A stretch of 64,000 nt of DNA, from contig NZ_BMCU01000003.1 in the NCBI RefSeq assembly GCF_014635345.1, positions 822,610 through 886,609 on the forward strand, written 5' to 3'. The notes below the pieces were generated by a model that saw only the letters and a list, made by a program, of their open reading frames with translations, did not search any database and was not told the DNA's origin. Positions 17,222 to 26,023 of the stretch are shown piece by piece (the stretch's first letter is position 1; every line of letters starts with the position of its first letter). The position numbers and the translations under genes are program-made. Origin of the DNA: Rhodococcoides trifolii (GTDB taxonomy: Bacteria > Actinomycetota > Actinomycetes > Mycobacteriales > Mycobacteriaceae).

Positions 17222-18372
17222 TCGTGTGCCTCTTTCTCTGTCAGCGTGACACCGCTTGTCTCGCAGGGATCTTCGTGATACTCACCGAACGGGTCGTGCC
17301 AGACCCACGGCCCGGACATCTCGTCGTCGGTCAGCAGGGCCCACGTGAGGGCTCGGTGAATCTCGTCGGGATCCGCGGTGTGGACCAGGACGACCAAAGA
17401 AATATGCCGGTCACCGAACCGCGAATCCCAGTGCAGCGCAGCCATCGCGCGCCGTTCCGCCGACTCCTGCTCCTGCTCGTCCGACGTCATCGCCGCGAGC
17501 CAACGACCCCCGCTCGCCACACGCAGTCCGCCGCCTGCCGATTCGAGCCACAGGGCATCGTCCGGTTGCGTCGCAACCCAGACACGCCCTCGCGCAGTCA
17601 CCACCCCGTCGAGAAGAACGTCGACCGCCTCGTGCAGGCGCTCGGGGTGGAACGGCCGCGTAGCGGCGAACTCGACGAGGGAGACACCGTGGTCGACGTC
17701 CAGGGGTGGCTCGCCGCGTAACAGGGGCGAGTGGGTATCGAAACCTCGGTTCCGACCGATCGGAAGTCGCCTCGGAAGCGACTGGCAGACAACCGCTTCC
17801 GGTGCAAGACGGGACAGAACGGCATTCGTGGACGCGTCCACGTCGCCGACTGTCACGACGACGTCGGCGCACGCGACCTGACCGACCACGATCTGCGCCA
17901 CCGTGCGGTCGTCGTCCAGGGCGTCGTCACCGGTCGCGTCCCTCAGCCACGTGTCGGCATCGACGCACACGACGACCGACGGAGCGGCGACATCCACGGA
18001 TGCGGGCCCGTCGACTCGGCCGTTGATCCCCGCCACGACCACATGGTCGATCGCCCAGATCACGGCATCCGGTTCGAGTTCGGGGTCCAGTCGAACGACG
18101 ATACGGTCGACGTTGCTGCGCTGAGACAACGTCCGAAGCAGGGGAAGCAGTCCTTCGCGGACCGTGCAGGACACGCAACCGTGGGCCAACTCGAGCATCG
18201 TGTCGCGCTCGGCGTCGACGGTCGTGACCGTTCGCCGAACGACACCTTCTCCGACGTGGGCCAGATCGAGTCGAACGATGGCTGTCCCCGGTCGCAGCAG
18301 CGACCGGGCAGTTCGTGACACGGGCCCGCTCCATCCGCACACCAGTACGACTTCCGTCTTTTCGGTAATCAT
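17218..18372 (-). CDS. CobW-like protein of the C- ribosome cluster (Rv0106-type), P-loop lost
   Basis: 384 aa from ATG 18372. The C-terminal CobW_C domain is clear ([40 protein letters not shown]). The N-terminal GTPase region is altered: where CobW proteins have GxxGxGKT this one has [12 protein letters not shown], without Gly-Lys-Thr. The metal motif is kept in shortened form ([12 protein letters not shown], CxxC). It resembles M. tuberculosis Rv0106, and mycobacterial C- operons are accompanied by such a protein; the mycobacterial MPY-recruitment factor MRF may belong here, which I state from memory. The likely role is in zinc-limited ribosome remodelling rather than GTP-driven metal delivery. 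TAGCTT lies 7 nt before the ATG. Confidence 0.85.
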   Translation of the reverse strand: MITEKTEVVLVCGWSGPVSRTARSLLRPGTAIVRLDLAHVGEGVVRRTVTTVDAERDTMLELAHGCVSCTVREGLLPLLRTLSQRSNVDRIVVRLDPELEPDAVIWAIDHVVVAGINGRVDGPASVDVAAPSVVVCVDADTWLRDATGDDALDDDRTVAQIVVGQVACADVVVTVGDVDASTNAVLSRLAPEAVVCQSLPRRLPIGRNRGFDTHSPLLRGEPPLDVDHGVSLVEFAATRPFHPERLHEAVDVLLDGVVTARGRVWVATQPDDALWLESAGGGLRVASGGRWLAAMTSDEQEQESAERRAMAALHWDSRFGDRHISLVVLVHTADPDEIHRALTWALLTDDEMSGPWVWHDPFGEYHEDPCETSGVTLTEKEAHE

Positions 18373-18396
18373 TGTCGATAAGCTACGCTATCGACA
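18373..18396. promoter_or_regulatory. Inverted repeat between cobW and rpmB2, candidate Zur operator
   Basis: Perfect 8-bp arms TGTCGATA (18373-18380) and TATCGACA (18389-18396) flank an 8-bp spacer. The repeat begins at the cobW start and covers its -10 (TAGCTT on the minus strand, 18380-18385); TTGACA on the minus strand at 18402-18407 is a good -35. A second dyad, TGTTG-T-CAACA, follows at 18400-18410. Zur control is expected for this gene set; the protein that binds is inferred. Confidence 0.6.
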
Positions 18397-18422
18397 ACTG
18401 TTGTCAACAAGGGAGAGTCGAG

Positions 18423-18659
18423 ATGTCAGCGCACTGCCAGGTGACGGGGCGGAAACCGGGGTTCGGAAAATCGGTGTCACACTCGCACCACCGGACCAGC
18501 CGCCGGTGGGATCCGAACATCCAGAAGAAGACGTACTTCCTCGCCAGTGAGGGACGACGCATCACGCTCACCCTTTCCGCGAAGGGAATCAAAACGATCG
18601 ACCGGGACGGCATCGATGCCGTCGTCGCTCGCATCCGTGCCCGCGGGGAGAAGGTCTGA
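18423..18659 (+). CDS. rpmB2: 50S ribosomal protein L28, zinc-free type
   Basis: 78 aa from ATG 18423, with GGGAG 8 nt upstream. [20 protein letters not shown] and [13 protein letters not shown] are L28 signatures. Only one cysteine remains, so the zinc site of C+ L28 is absent. It is the first gene of the rightward half of the cluster, running away from cobW. An upstream in-frame ATG at 18372 would extend it through the operator and is unlikely. Its stop and the rpmG start share one base. Confidence 0.94.
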   Translation: MSAHCQVTGRKPGFGKSVSHSHHRTSRRWDPNIQKKTYFLASEGRRITLTLSAKGIKTIDRDGIDAVVARIRARGEKV

Positions 18660-18826
18660 TGGCCAAGAGCACCGACGTCCGACCGATCGTCAAACTGAAG
18701 TCCACCGCGGGGACGGGCTACACGTACGTCACACGCAAGAACCGTCGGAACGATCCCGACCGTTTGGTCGTGAAGAAGTACGACCCCGTCGTTCGCAAGC
18801 ACGTGGACTTCCGAGAGGAGCGGTAG
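18659..18826 (+). CDS. rpmG2: 50S ribosomal protein L33, zinc-free type
   Basis: 55 aa: [40 protein letters not shown] and [16 protein letters not shown]. This is a complete L33 with no cysteine, so no zinc ribbon. The ATG overlaps the rpmB2 stop (TGATG) and the stop overlaps the GTG of rpsN2 (TAGTG), a run of single-base couplings that should keep the subunits in equal supply. Confidence 0.94.
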   Translation: MAKSTDVRPIVKLKSTAGTGYTYVTRKNRRNDPDRLVVKKYDPVVRKHVDFREER

Positions 18827-19131
18827 TGGCCAAGAAGTCCAAGATCGCGAAGAACGAGCAGCGCAGGGCCGTCGTCGCGCGCTACGCCGCCCGCCGCGCG
18901 GAGCTGAAGGAGACCATCAGGAAACCGTCGACACCCGAGAGCGAACGGGCAACCGCAGCAGCTGCCCTCAGAGCACTTCCGCGCGACGCCAGTCCAGTAC
19001 GATTACGCAATCGGGATGCTGCCGACGGTCGTCCGCGTGGGTATCTCCGCAAGTTCGGCCTGTCCCGTATTCGGGTGCGGGAGATGGCACACCGGGGCGA
19101 ACTTCCCGGCGTTCACAAATCGAGTTGGTAA
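18826..19131 (+). CDS. rpsN2: 30S ribosomal protein S14, zinc-free long type
   Basis: 101 aa from GTG 18826. [39 protein letters not shown] and [18 protein letters not shown] are the long S14 form without CxxC, which substitutes for the short zinc-binding S14Z. The start overlaps the rpmG2 stop by one base. The length equals that of other long S14 proteins. Confidence 0.95.
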   Translation: MAKKSKIAKNEQRRAVVARYAARRAELKETIRKPSTPESERATAAAALRALPRDASPVRLRNRDAADGRPRGYLRKFGLSRIRVREMAHRGELPGVHKSSW

Positions 19132-19140
19132 GGAAAGCCG

Positions 19141-19398
19141 ATGGCGAACAAACGAGTCCCGTCCAAGAAGGCGCGAGCCGACGAAGGCCGCAAGCCCAAG
19201 AAGAACCCGCTGATCGCGGCAGGGGTCGAAAAGGTCGACTACAAGGACGTCAACCTGCTGCGTCAGTTCATCTCCGATCGTGGAAAGATTCGCAGCAGGC
19301 GGGTCACCGGACTCACGCCTCAGCAACAGCGGCAGGTCGCCACCGCCGTCCGTAATGCCCGAGAGATGGCGCTGCTGCCCTTCACCACCAGCCGCTGA
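19141..19398 (+). CDS. rpsR2: 30S ribosomal protein S18, second copy (C- type)
   Basis: 85 aa: [20 protein letters not shown] and [20 protein letters not shown] are the S18 core; there are no cysteines. AAGGAAAG precedes the ATG. It ends the L28-L33-S14-S18 operon, an order shared with Rv0055-type and alternative operons of mycobacteria. It helps form the platform of the 30S subunit. Confidence 0.95.
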   Translation: MANKRVPSKKARADEGRKPKKNPLIAAGVEKVDYKDVNLLRQFISDRGKIRSRRVTGLTPQQQRQVATAVRNAREMALLPFTTSR

Positions 19399-19412
19399 GA
19401 GGTGCTCCCGCG

Positions 19413-20336
19413 TTGTCAGGTGTCATCGCGGGATTCACCGTCATCTTCGTCGTCATCGCGGTCGGGTACATCATCGCGAGGGCCGGTGTCCTCGGCGACG
19501 CAGGTGAGCAGGTCCTGGGGCGATTGGTCTTCTTCGTCGCCACTCCAGCGCTGCTGTTCGAGACGCTGGCACGCGCAGACCTGAGGTCGGTCTTCTCCCC
19601 GACGCTCGCCGTCACGTCCGTCAGCGCGTTCGCGGTCGGTGCGGCGTACTTCGCCGGAGCCCTGGTCGCGAAGCGTCATGTCGCCGACGCGACGGTCGGG
19701 GCACTGTCGGCGTCCTACGTCAACGCGTCCAACCTCGGAATCCCGATCGCCGTCTACGTGCTCGGCGACGCGTCGTTCGTCGCGCCGCTGCTGCTGTTCC
19801 AGATCCTGGTCTACTCGCCATTGGCTCTGACGCTCCTGGACGTGTCCACCTCCAAGGCGGGGGCATCGCTTCGGGCGACGGTCACCGCGCCCTTTCGCAA
19901 CCCCATCGTGCTTGCTGCATTGGCCGGCCTCGTCGTTGCCGCCGTCGGATTGGACCTACCCGACCCGCTGATGCAGCCGATCGTCCTCATCGGCGGGGCG
20001 TCGGTACCGGGAGCACTGCTGGCCTTCGGAATGTCCCTCTACGGCGTCCGGGTACTGCAGCGCGGGACGAGTCCGCGGCGCGACGTCGCCGTCGCCGCAG
20101 CACTGAAGATGCTGGTGCTTCCCGTCCTGGCGTGGGTGCTCGCTCGCTTCGTCTGGCATCTGGAGGGCACCGAACTGTTCGGCGTCGTCGTGATCGCCAG
20201 CCTCCCGACGGCGCAGAACGTCTTCATCTACGCCAGCCGGTACGGACGCGGTGTGGTGCTCGCACGAGACAGCGCCTTCGTCACCACCCTGATCTCGATT
20301 CCGGTAATTGCCCTGGTTTCGGCGCTACTCACGTGA
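19413..20336 (+). CDS. AEC-family (auxin efflux carrier-like) transporter
   Basis: 307 aa from TTG 19413 (GTG 19420 is out of frame). About ten membrane helices are arranged in two halves. Family motifs include VIAVGYIIARAGVLGDAGEQ, LSASYVNASNLGIPIAVYVL (conserved N-x-x-x-x-GxP) and ASLPTAQNVFIYASRYG. Such carriers export organic acids such as malate or malonate in bacteria; the substrate here is not known. It follows rpsR2 by 14 bp and could be read from the C- operon transcript, which would be unusual. Confidence 0.87.
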   Translation: MSGVIAGFTVIFVVIAVGYIIARAGVLGDAGEQVLGRLVFFVATPALLFETLARADLRSVFSPTLAVTSVSAFAVGAAYFAGALVAKRHVADATVGALSASYVNASNLGIPIAVYVLGDASFVAPLLLFQILVYSPLALTLLDVSTSKAGASLRATVTAPFRNPIVLAALAGLVVAAVGLDLPDPLMQPIVLIGGASVPGALLAFGMSLYGVRVLQRGTSPRRDVAVAAALKMLVLPVLAWVLARFVWHLEGTELFGVVVIASLPTAQNVFIYASRYGRGVVLARDSAFVTTLISIPVIALVSALLT

Positions 20337-20355
20337 TGACGGCTACCTTGGAGTC

Positions 20356-20811
20356 ATGAGGTTGTTCGCGCTCGGTCTACTGCTGTGCTTCGCCCTCACC
20401 GGGTGCGGCGGCGCGTCCGCGACCGACGAGGACGACGTCACCACCCCGAGTCCCACCGACCTGGTCCCGACTCCCGGCGCCCCACCGGTACCGATGGAGG
20501 TGTCCGACGATCAGGTGGGCACCGAGTTCACCGTGACGCCCACGCTGCTCCGCGCGCAGACCACCCCGTTCGAGGCGTGGTCTCCGCTGTCGGGCAACCG
20601 CATCGCCGTCCACTTCGTCACCGGGTCACCCGAGTGCTACGGCGCCGACGCGACGGTGGTGGAGACGCCGTCCGACGTCACCATCACCCTGCGCACCGGC
20701 ACACTCGTGTCGGCAGAAGACAAGGCGTGCATCATGATTGCCGTTTACGGCACGATGGTGCTCGACCTCTCCACTCCCGTCGGGGACCGAAAAGTCCTCA
20801 ACGGCGCCTAG
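20356..20811 (+). CDS. Small lipoprotein of unknown function
   Basis: 151 aa from ATG 20356. The signal MRLFALGLLLCFALTGCGG has a clean lipobox (LTGC), followed by an acidic/Thr/Pro linker and one compact domain with two cysteines (SPECYGADAT, DKACIMIAVY) that may form a disulfide. I do not recognise a family. Its 3' end overlaps the convergent VWA gene by 14 bp. It stands 19 bp after the AEC gene. Confidence 0.75.
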   Translation: MRLFALGLLLCFALTGCGGASATDEDDVTTPSPTDLVPTPGAPPVPMEVSDDQVGTEFTVTPTLLRAQTTPFEAWSPLSGNRIAVHFVTGSPECYGADATVVETPSDVTITLRTGTLVSAEDKACIMIAVYGTMVLDLSTPVGDRKVLNGA

Positions 20812-22774
20812 CTTTGAGGTAGTTGCTCACGACCTCCGCGCCCAGTCCGTCGAGATCCGGCGCCACCACTCGCCCGCCGACTCGCTGCGCCATCCTGTCG
20901 ACCACTCGCGCGAGGCCCGGATCGTCTCCCAGCCTGAAGATGGTCACCTGAGCGCCGAGCTTGGCGAGCGTATCGAGCTCTCGCACAGTCAAACCCAACG
21001 TCTTCGGATGCGGCGGGTAGTCGAAGAACGCGTGACCGTCCGGTTCGAGGTGCGCGGTCGGTTCGCCGTCGGTGACGATCATGACCACCGGCTGCGCGTT
21101 GGGATTGCGGCGCAGGTGCCGCACCGCGAGCATCAACGCGTGGTGAAGGTTGGTTCCCTGATCCCACGCACCGTCGAGCCCGGCCAATTCGGACGCGGTG
21201 AGGGTCTGCGCGTGCCGGCCGAAACCGATCATCTGCAGGTCGTCGCCGCGAAACCTGGTGCTGACGAGGTGATTCAGCGCCAGTGCGGTGCGCTTCATCG
21301 GAACCCAGCGGCCGTCCATCACCATCGAGAACGACGTGTCGACGAGCAGGGCCACCGCGGCGTGGGACCGTTGCTCGGTCTCGGTGATCTCCACATCGGT
21401 CACCGCGAGACTGATCTTCGACGACCGGCCTCCGGCCTGCCCGCCCAGGAGAGTGCCGCCCGTGCTCGCCGTCCGCAAGACGGCATTGTTGATGGTCCGC
21501 ACCGTGTCCCAGGGCTCGGTGTCGCCGAACTCCCACGCTCGTGACGCGCCGGTCGGCTCCCCCATCGCGCCGGCCTTGCGCGTATCGCGCTCGCCGCCAC
21601 GAGAATTGAGCTTGCTCGCCACGTCACGCAGCGCCGACTGTCCGAGTTGACGCATCGCCTTCGGCGACAGCCGCCACTGACCGTCGGCACCCTTGTCGAG
21701 GAAACCTTGCTGCTGCAGCGCCTTCTCGAGGTCGGCCAGCGTTCTGGCGTCCGCAGCCGCTTCGGGTCCGAGCTGACGCACCAACGCTTCTGCGTCGATG
21801 TCGTCGAGTGCGGCGCCGTTGTACTGCTGACTCAGCTGGTCGCCGAGTTGCTCGAGCTCCGCGATGTCCTGCAGAGCGCCGGTGCCGTCACCGAGACCCA
21901 TGCCCTCCTGCCCGCGGAAGTCCTGCGATCCGTTCCAGTCCTCACCGGGCCGTGCCGCTTGGAGGTGACCGTCCAGCTTGCTGAGCTGATCCTGCAGGTC
22001 GGCGCTGCCGAACGCCTGCTGCGCCAACGCATCCAGTTCGGCTCGCTGCTCCGGACTGAGGGAATTGCGCAGACGCTGCGCTGCCGCGGCACGCTGCGCC
22101 AGCGAGTCGATGAGCTCGTCCACGTTCTTCGGGTTCTCCGGAAAGAACTGGCCGTGCTTGTCCATGAACTCGTCGAACTTCTCCTGCGTGTCCTCGCCGC
22201 GGGCGTTGGCATCGAGCAGCTCGTTGAGGTCGGACAACATGTCGGTGACACGTTGCTTGTCCTCCTCGGTCGCTCCCTCGAGAGCCTGCTTCATGCCGGC
22301 GAACCGCTGATCGAGCACCTCGCGTCCGAGCAGGTCCTTGATCTTTTCGTAGTTCTCCCGCGCCTCGGAACTGCGCCACTCGTAGTCCGAGAGCTCTTGT
22401 ACCGCTTGTGCAGTCGACGGCGAAAGGTCCTCGATCTGCATTTCCTTGAACCGGGCGTCGTCGTCGAGCGCACGGGCGAGGGTCTTGCGCTCCTCCAGGA
22501 CCGCTTTGTCGAGCAGCTCCCGCACCTCCTGCAGGGTGCCGTCGAGATTCTTCTTCTTCAGCATTTCCCGTCGACGCCGATTGGCCTGCGCCGCAAGGTC
22601 GTCGAGCCCGCGCATGTTCTTCGTTCCGCGACGCAGCATCTCCTGCATCGCCCGGCGCGGAGACGACCCTTCCAGCACGTCCTGGCCAATCGCCTCCAGC
22701 GCTTCCCGCAGGTCGACGGGAGCAGCGAGTGGATCCGGCCCTCCGTCGTACGGGCCGTAGCGGGTATTGCGCAT
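20798..22774 (-). CDS. VWA (von Willebrand factor A) domain protein, Rv0959-like
   Basis: 658 aa. The first 430 residues are helical and highly charged (repeated RRREMLKKKNL, EELLDKAVLEERKTL style segments) and the last 200 form a VWA domain with the MIDAS motif DTSFS at residues 479-483, then DQGTNLHHAL and VTDGEPTAHLE. The start shares one base with the stop of the AAA+ ATPase gene (TGATG). MoxR-type ATPase plus VWA pairs act as metal-dependent or chaperone-like remodelling machines; targets are unknown in this branch. The pair is kept next to purH in mycobacteria. Confidence 0.85.
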   Translation of the reverse strand: MRNTRYGPYDGGPDPLAAPVDLREALEAIGQDVLEGSSPRRAMQEMLRRGTKNMRGLDDLAAQANRRRREMLKKKNLDGTLQEVRELLDKAVLEERKTLARALDDDARFKEMQIEDLSPSTAQAVQELSDYEWRSSEARENYEKIKDLLGREVLDQRFAGMKQALEGATEEDKQRVTDMLSDLNELLDANARGEDTQEKFDEFMDKHGQFFPENPKNVDELIDSLAQRAAAAQRLRNSLSPEQRAELDALAQQAFGSADLQDQLSKLDGHLQAARPGEDWNGSQDFRGQEGMGLGDGTGALQDIAELEQLGDQLSQQYNGAALDDIDAEALVRQLGPEAAADARTLADLEKALQQQGFLDKGADGQWRLSPKAMRQLGQSALRDVASKLNSRGGERDTRKAGAMGEPTGASRAWEFGDTEPWDTVRTINNAVLRTASTGGTLLGGQAGGRSSKISLAVTDVEITETEQRSHAAVALLVDTSFSMVMDGRWVPMKRTALALNHLVSTRFRGDDLQMIGFGRHAQTLTASELAGLDGAWDQGTNLHHALMLAVRHLRRNPNAQPVVMIVTDGEPTAHLEPDGHAFFDYPPHPKTLGLTVRELDTLAKLGAQVTIFRLGDDPGLARVVDRMAQRVGGRVVAPDLDGLGAEVVSNYLKARRR

Positions 22775-24153
22775 CAGCTGTACACCGTCTGCCCGTCGTC
22801 GCCGGTGTCCTTGGCAATCCGGCGCGCGAGGTAGAGACCCTCGAGAGCCAGCTCCGCCGCGGACGCACGCTCGCCGTCGGACTTCGCTCCCAGTCGCTCG
22901 GCGATCTCGTCGAGAACCGGCAGATCGGGCAGTTCGTCGAGAAGCGCCTTGGCGGTGATGCGGTCGCCCGTGACCACCGGCTCCCCCTGTTCGACGGCAT
23001 TCACGATGGAGCTCATGTCGATGCCGCCGAGCCGTTCGCGGGCGGTGTCGGCCGTTGCGCGGCGCAGCAGGTGCGTGAGAATTTCGGTTTCGCGTCCCTC
23101 CTCGCCGGACTCGAACTCGACCTTGCCGCGCAGTACGTCGACGATGGTCCCGACGTCGACAGGACGGGCCACCGGGTCGGCCTCACCGAGCACGGCCGCA
23201 CGGTGAACCGCTGCGGCGCCGACGGTTTCGGCCGCGGCGACCGCGAAGCGAGCAGAGACTCCGGATCGTTGGTCGACGGACGCGGACTCGCGCAGCAGTC
23301 GAGTGAACCGCGCCAGGATCTCCAGAAGATGCCCCGGCACGGTGGCGGTGAGCGTGGCCTCCTGCTCGATGACCGCGATCTCGTCGTCGAGCAGCAGCGG
23401 GTAGTGCGTTCTAATTTCGGCGCCGAACCGGTCCTTGAGCGGTGTGATGATGCGGCCGCGGTTCGTGTAGTCCTCGGGGTTCGCACTCGCGACGAGCAGC
23501 ACATCCAGCGGCAAGCGGATCGTGTATCCGCGGATCTGGATGTCGCGCTCCTCCATCACGTTCAGAAGCGAGACCTGAATGCGCTCGGCGAGGTCGGGCA
23601 GCTCGTTGATGGCGACGATGCCGCGGTGGGTCCGCGGAACCAACCCGAAGTGGATGGTCTCGGGGTCACCGAGGCTGCGACCTTCGGCCACCTTGACCGG
23701 GTCGACGTCACCGACGAGGTCGGCCACCGAGGTGTCCGGCGTCGCCAACTTCTCCGAGTAACGGTCGCTGCGGTGCCTCCAGGTGATCGGCAGGTCGTCG
23801 CCGAGCTCACCGGCTCGGCGGATCGACGCGGGCGTGATCGGGTCGTACGGGTGCTCGCCCAGCTCGGACCCGGTGATCACCGGAGTCCACTCGTCGAGCA
23901 GGCCGACGAGCGTACGCAGCAGGCGCGTCTTGCCCTGGCCGCGTTCGCCGAGGAGGACGACGTCGTGTTCGGCGAGCAGGGCTCGTTCGAGTTGCGGAAT
24001 GACGGTGTTCTCGAAGCCGAGGATGCCGGGCCAGGCATCTTTACCGTCGCGTAGGTAGCCCAGGAGGTTCTCGCGTAGTTCTTCTTTGATGGAGCGTTGC
24101 ACGTGGCCCGACGCCCGCAGGGCGCCGACGGTTGCAATGGTGGGAGCAGTCAC
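22774..24153 (-). CDS. MoxR/Mg-chelatase-like AAA+ ATPase, Rv0958-like
   Basis: 459 aa from GTG 24153. Walker A is GERGQGKT (69-76); Walker B region is GIVAINELPDLAERIQ; sensor 1 is LLVASANPEDYTNRG; arginine-finger region follows at RFGAEIRTHYPL. Proteins annotated as magnesium chelatase subunit of this kind lack the partners for chlorophyll synthesis and instead pair with a VWA protein, encoded immediately downstream with coupled translation. The complex probably remodels a protein target in the cytosol. TACGTT lies 6 nt before the GTG and GGAGAGG is also there, so either leaderless or SD-led start is possible. Confidence 0.88.
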   Translation of the reverse strand: MTAPTIATVGALRASGHVQRSIKEELRENLLGYLRDGKDAWPGILGFENTVIPQLERALLAEHDVVLLGERGQGKTRLLRTLVGLLDEWTPVITGSELGEHPYDPITPASIRRAGELGDDLPITWRHRSDRYSEKLATPDTSVADLVGDVDPVKVAEGRSLGDPETIHFGLVPRTHRGIVAINELPDLAERIQVSLLNVMEERDIQIRGYTIRLPLDVLLVASANPEDYTNRGRIITPLKDRFGAEIRTHYPLLLDDEIAVIEQEATLTATVPGHLLEILARFTRLLRESASVDQRSGVSARFAVAAAETVGAAAVHRAAVLGEADPVARPVDVGTIVDVLRGKVEFESGEEGRETEILTHLLRRATADTARERLGGIDMSSIVNAVEQGEPVVTGDRITAKALLDELPDLPVLDEIAERLGAKSDGERASAAELALEGLYLARRIAKDTGDDGQTVYS

Positions 24154-24191
24154 CTCTCCAACGTACGAGCCTTTGCCCCAATCGGCACGCG

Positions 24192-25112
24192 CTAGTGGTG
24201 GGGGTAGGCGTGAACCACCGCGGACTCGAGTTTCGGGACCGCGTGCGCGAGGACGTGTTCGGCGTCGTGCGCCAGTCGATGTGCGTCGGTGAGCGAGGTG
24301 TTCGCGTCGATGTCGAGCTCCGCGTCGGCGTGCATGCGGTGCCCGATCCAGCGAATGCGGACCGTCCGGACGGCGAGCACCCCCGGCTGCGCGGCAAGTG
24401 CAGCCGCGGCGGCGTCCACGACGTCGGGCTCGACTCCGTCCATCAGCCGCCGAACCACATCACGCGCTGCGGTCCGCAGCACCGCGAGGATGGCCACGGT
24501 GATCACCAGGCCGATGATCGGGTCGGCGAGGGGAAACCCGAGCGCGACACCTCCGGCGCCGAGCACGACGGCCAACGAGGTGAATCCGTCGGTCCGAGCG
24601 TGCAGCCCGTCGGCGACGAGCGCGGCCGACCCGATGCGGCGGCCGACCGAGATCCGGTAGTGGGCCACGAGTTCGTTGCCGACGAACCCGACGACGCCGG
24701 CGACGGCAACGGCTGCGAGATGGTGGATCGGCTGCGGATCGACCAGCCGCCGCACTGCTTCGACTCCGGCTATCACGGCCGACAACGCGATCATCGCGAC
24801 GACGAACAACCCGGCGAGGTCCTCGGCGCGGCCGAACCCGTAGGTGTATCGCTTGGTGGCAGCTCGCCGACCCAGGACGAAGGCGATCCACAGAGGTACC
24901 GCGGTGAGCGCATCGGAGAAGTTGTGGATCGTGTCCGCCAGGAGAGCAACGGAACCCGACACGGCAACCACGATCACCTGAGCGACCGCTGTTGCACCGA
25001 GTGCCACGAGACTGATCTTGACCGCCCGGATGCCGATCTCGCTGGACTCGAGCGCGTCGTCTACCTTCTCCGCGTGGCCGTGCCCGTGCCCATGACCATG
25101 GCCGTGCGTCAT
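24192..25112 (-). CDS. Cation diffusion facilitator (zinc/cobalt-type efflux)
   Basis: 306 aa from ATG 25112. A histidine-rich opening (THGHGHGHGHGHAEK) precedes six membrane helices. The metal-site pairs are HxxxD in ADTIHNFSDAL and HxxxD in ADGLHARTDGF, the HD-HD type found in zinc exporters. The C-terminal cytosolic domain (TVRIRWIGHRMHADAELDID) is the usual CDF dimer lid. It exchanges metal for protons across the inner membrane. The start overlaps the ArsR stop by 4 nt (ATGA), so the regulator and pump form one operon. Confidence 0.92.
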   Translation of the reverse strand: MTHGHGHGHGHGHAEKVDDALESSEIGIRAVKISLVALGATAVAQVIVVAVSGSVALLADTIHNFSDALTAVPLWIAFVLGRRAATKRYTYGFGRAEDLAGLFVVAMIALSAVIAGVEAVRRLVDPQPIHHLAAVAVAGVVGFVGNELVAHYRISVGRRIGSAALVADGLHARTDGFTSLAVVLGAGGVALGFPLADPIIGLVITVAILAVLRTAARDVVRRLMDGVEPDVVDAAAAALAAQPGVLAVRTVRIRWIGHRMHADAELDIDANTSLTDAHRLAHDAEHVLAHAVPKLESAVVHAYPHH

Positions 25113-25465
25113 GCGCGGGGTACCGCTTTCAGTTCGCTCCGGTGGTGACTCGGGACGTCGGGTCCGGCGTGTTCGGCGTTGTAGACCGCATCGGTCACGA
25201 GCTGCCGAACGTGATCGTTCTCGAGCCGATAGATCACCCGGGTACCGTCCTTGCGGGTTCGGACGAGACGGGCCATGCGCAGCTTCGCCAGATGTTGGGA
25301 GATCGACGGCGCCGCTTTGCCCACGTGAGCAGCAAGTTCGTTCACCGACTGCTCGCCGTCGACCAGCGCCCAGAGCAGGTGCACACGAGTGCTGTCGGCG
25401 AGCATCCGGAACACCTCGACCATCAGGTCGACCTGGTCGTCCGGAAGTCGCTTGTCTGCATTCAT
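25109..25465 (-). CDS. ArsR/SmtB-family metal-responsive repressor
   Basis: 118 aa. The winged helix has APSISQHLAKLRMARLV (52-68) and DGTRVIYRLEN. The helix-5 sensor site of zinc sensors (D-x-H...H-x-x-H) is partly changed: LENDHVRQ keeps His85, but the aspartate position is Asn83; DAVYNAEH keeps His99 but has Asn96 where CzrA has His97. Extra histidines lie at 107-108. It should repress itself and the pump and respond to a metal, perhaps with a rearranged site. TACTAT lies 6 nt before ATG, a leaderless promoter. Confidence 0.88.
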   Translation of the reverse strand: MNADKRLPDDQVDLMVEVFRMLADSTRVHLLWALVDGEQSVNELAAHVGKAAPSISQHLAKLRMARLVRTRKDGTRVIYRLENDHVRQLVTDAVYNAEHAGPDVPSHHRSELKAVPRA

Positions 25466-25483
25466 ACGCAGATAGTAGCGTTA
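25464..25483 (-). promoter_or_regulatory. ArsR promoter with inverted repeat
   Basis: On the minus strand TAACGC-TACTATCT-GCGTAT carries ACGC/GCGT arms around the -10 TACTAT (25472-25477), 6 nt from the ATG at 25465. A repressor bound here would cover the -10 and the start of transcription. The layout suits autoregulation; binding is inferred. Confidence 0.45.
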
Positions 25484-25546
25484 CGATCCGCCCCCGCACC
25501 AGGAACGAACCATTGACGAGATCGAACCACGGGGAACAGGACGAAT

Positions 25547-26023
25547 ATGACCACCGCTTACGACTTCACGGCCACCACCATCGACGGCGAGCCCGTCGAC
25601 CTCGGTGCGTACCGCGGCAAACCACTACTGATCGTCAACACCGCATCGCAGTGCGGGTTCACCCCGCAGTACGAGGGCCTCGAAGCCCTCAACAAGAAGT
25701 ACGCCGAGAAGGGCCTGACCATCCTCGGATTCCCCTGCGATCAGTTCGGACACCAGGAACCCGGTGACGCCGACGAGATCAAGAACTTCTGCTCCCTGCG
25801 CTACGACGTGACCTTCCCCTTGCACGAGAAAATCAAGGTCAACGGACCCGAGTCGCATCCGCTCTACGAATGGCTGCGCAAGCAGAAGTCCGGGCTGCTC
25901 GGCGGTCGCATCAACTGGAACTTCACCAAGTTCCTCGTCGACAAGGACGGTAACGTCGTCAAGCGCTTCGGTCCCACGACGAAGCCCGAGAAGCTGACCG
26001 GGGACATCGAAAAGATCCTCTAG
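25547..26023 (+). CDS. Glutathione peroxidase-family thiol peroxidase
   Basis: 158 aa. The active-site cysteine is Cys36 in [12 protein letters not shown] (no selenocysteine), with Gln66 in [12 protein letters not shown] and Trp124 in [10 protein letters not shown] completing the tetrad. Further cysteines at 64 and 82 could resolve the oxidised form, as in thioredoxin-linked members; these bacteria use mycothiol rather than glutathione. It reduces peroxides in the cytosol. GGAACAGGA precedes the ATG. The stop overlaps the convergent purH stop by 4 bp. Confidence 0.93.
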   Translation: MTTAYDFTATTIDGEPVDLGAYRGKPLLIVNTASQCGFTPQYEGLEALNKKYAEKGLTILGFPCDQFGHQEPGDADEIKNFCSLRYDVTFPLHEKIKVNGPESHPLYEWLRKQKSGLLGGRINWNFTKFLVDKDGNVVKRFGPTTKPEKLTGDIEKIL

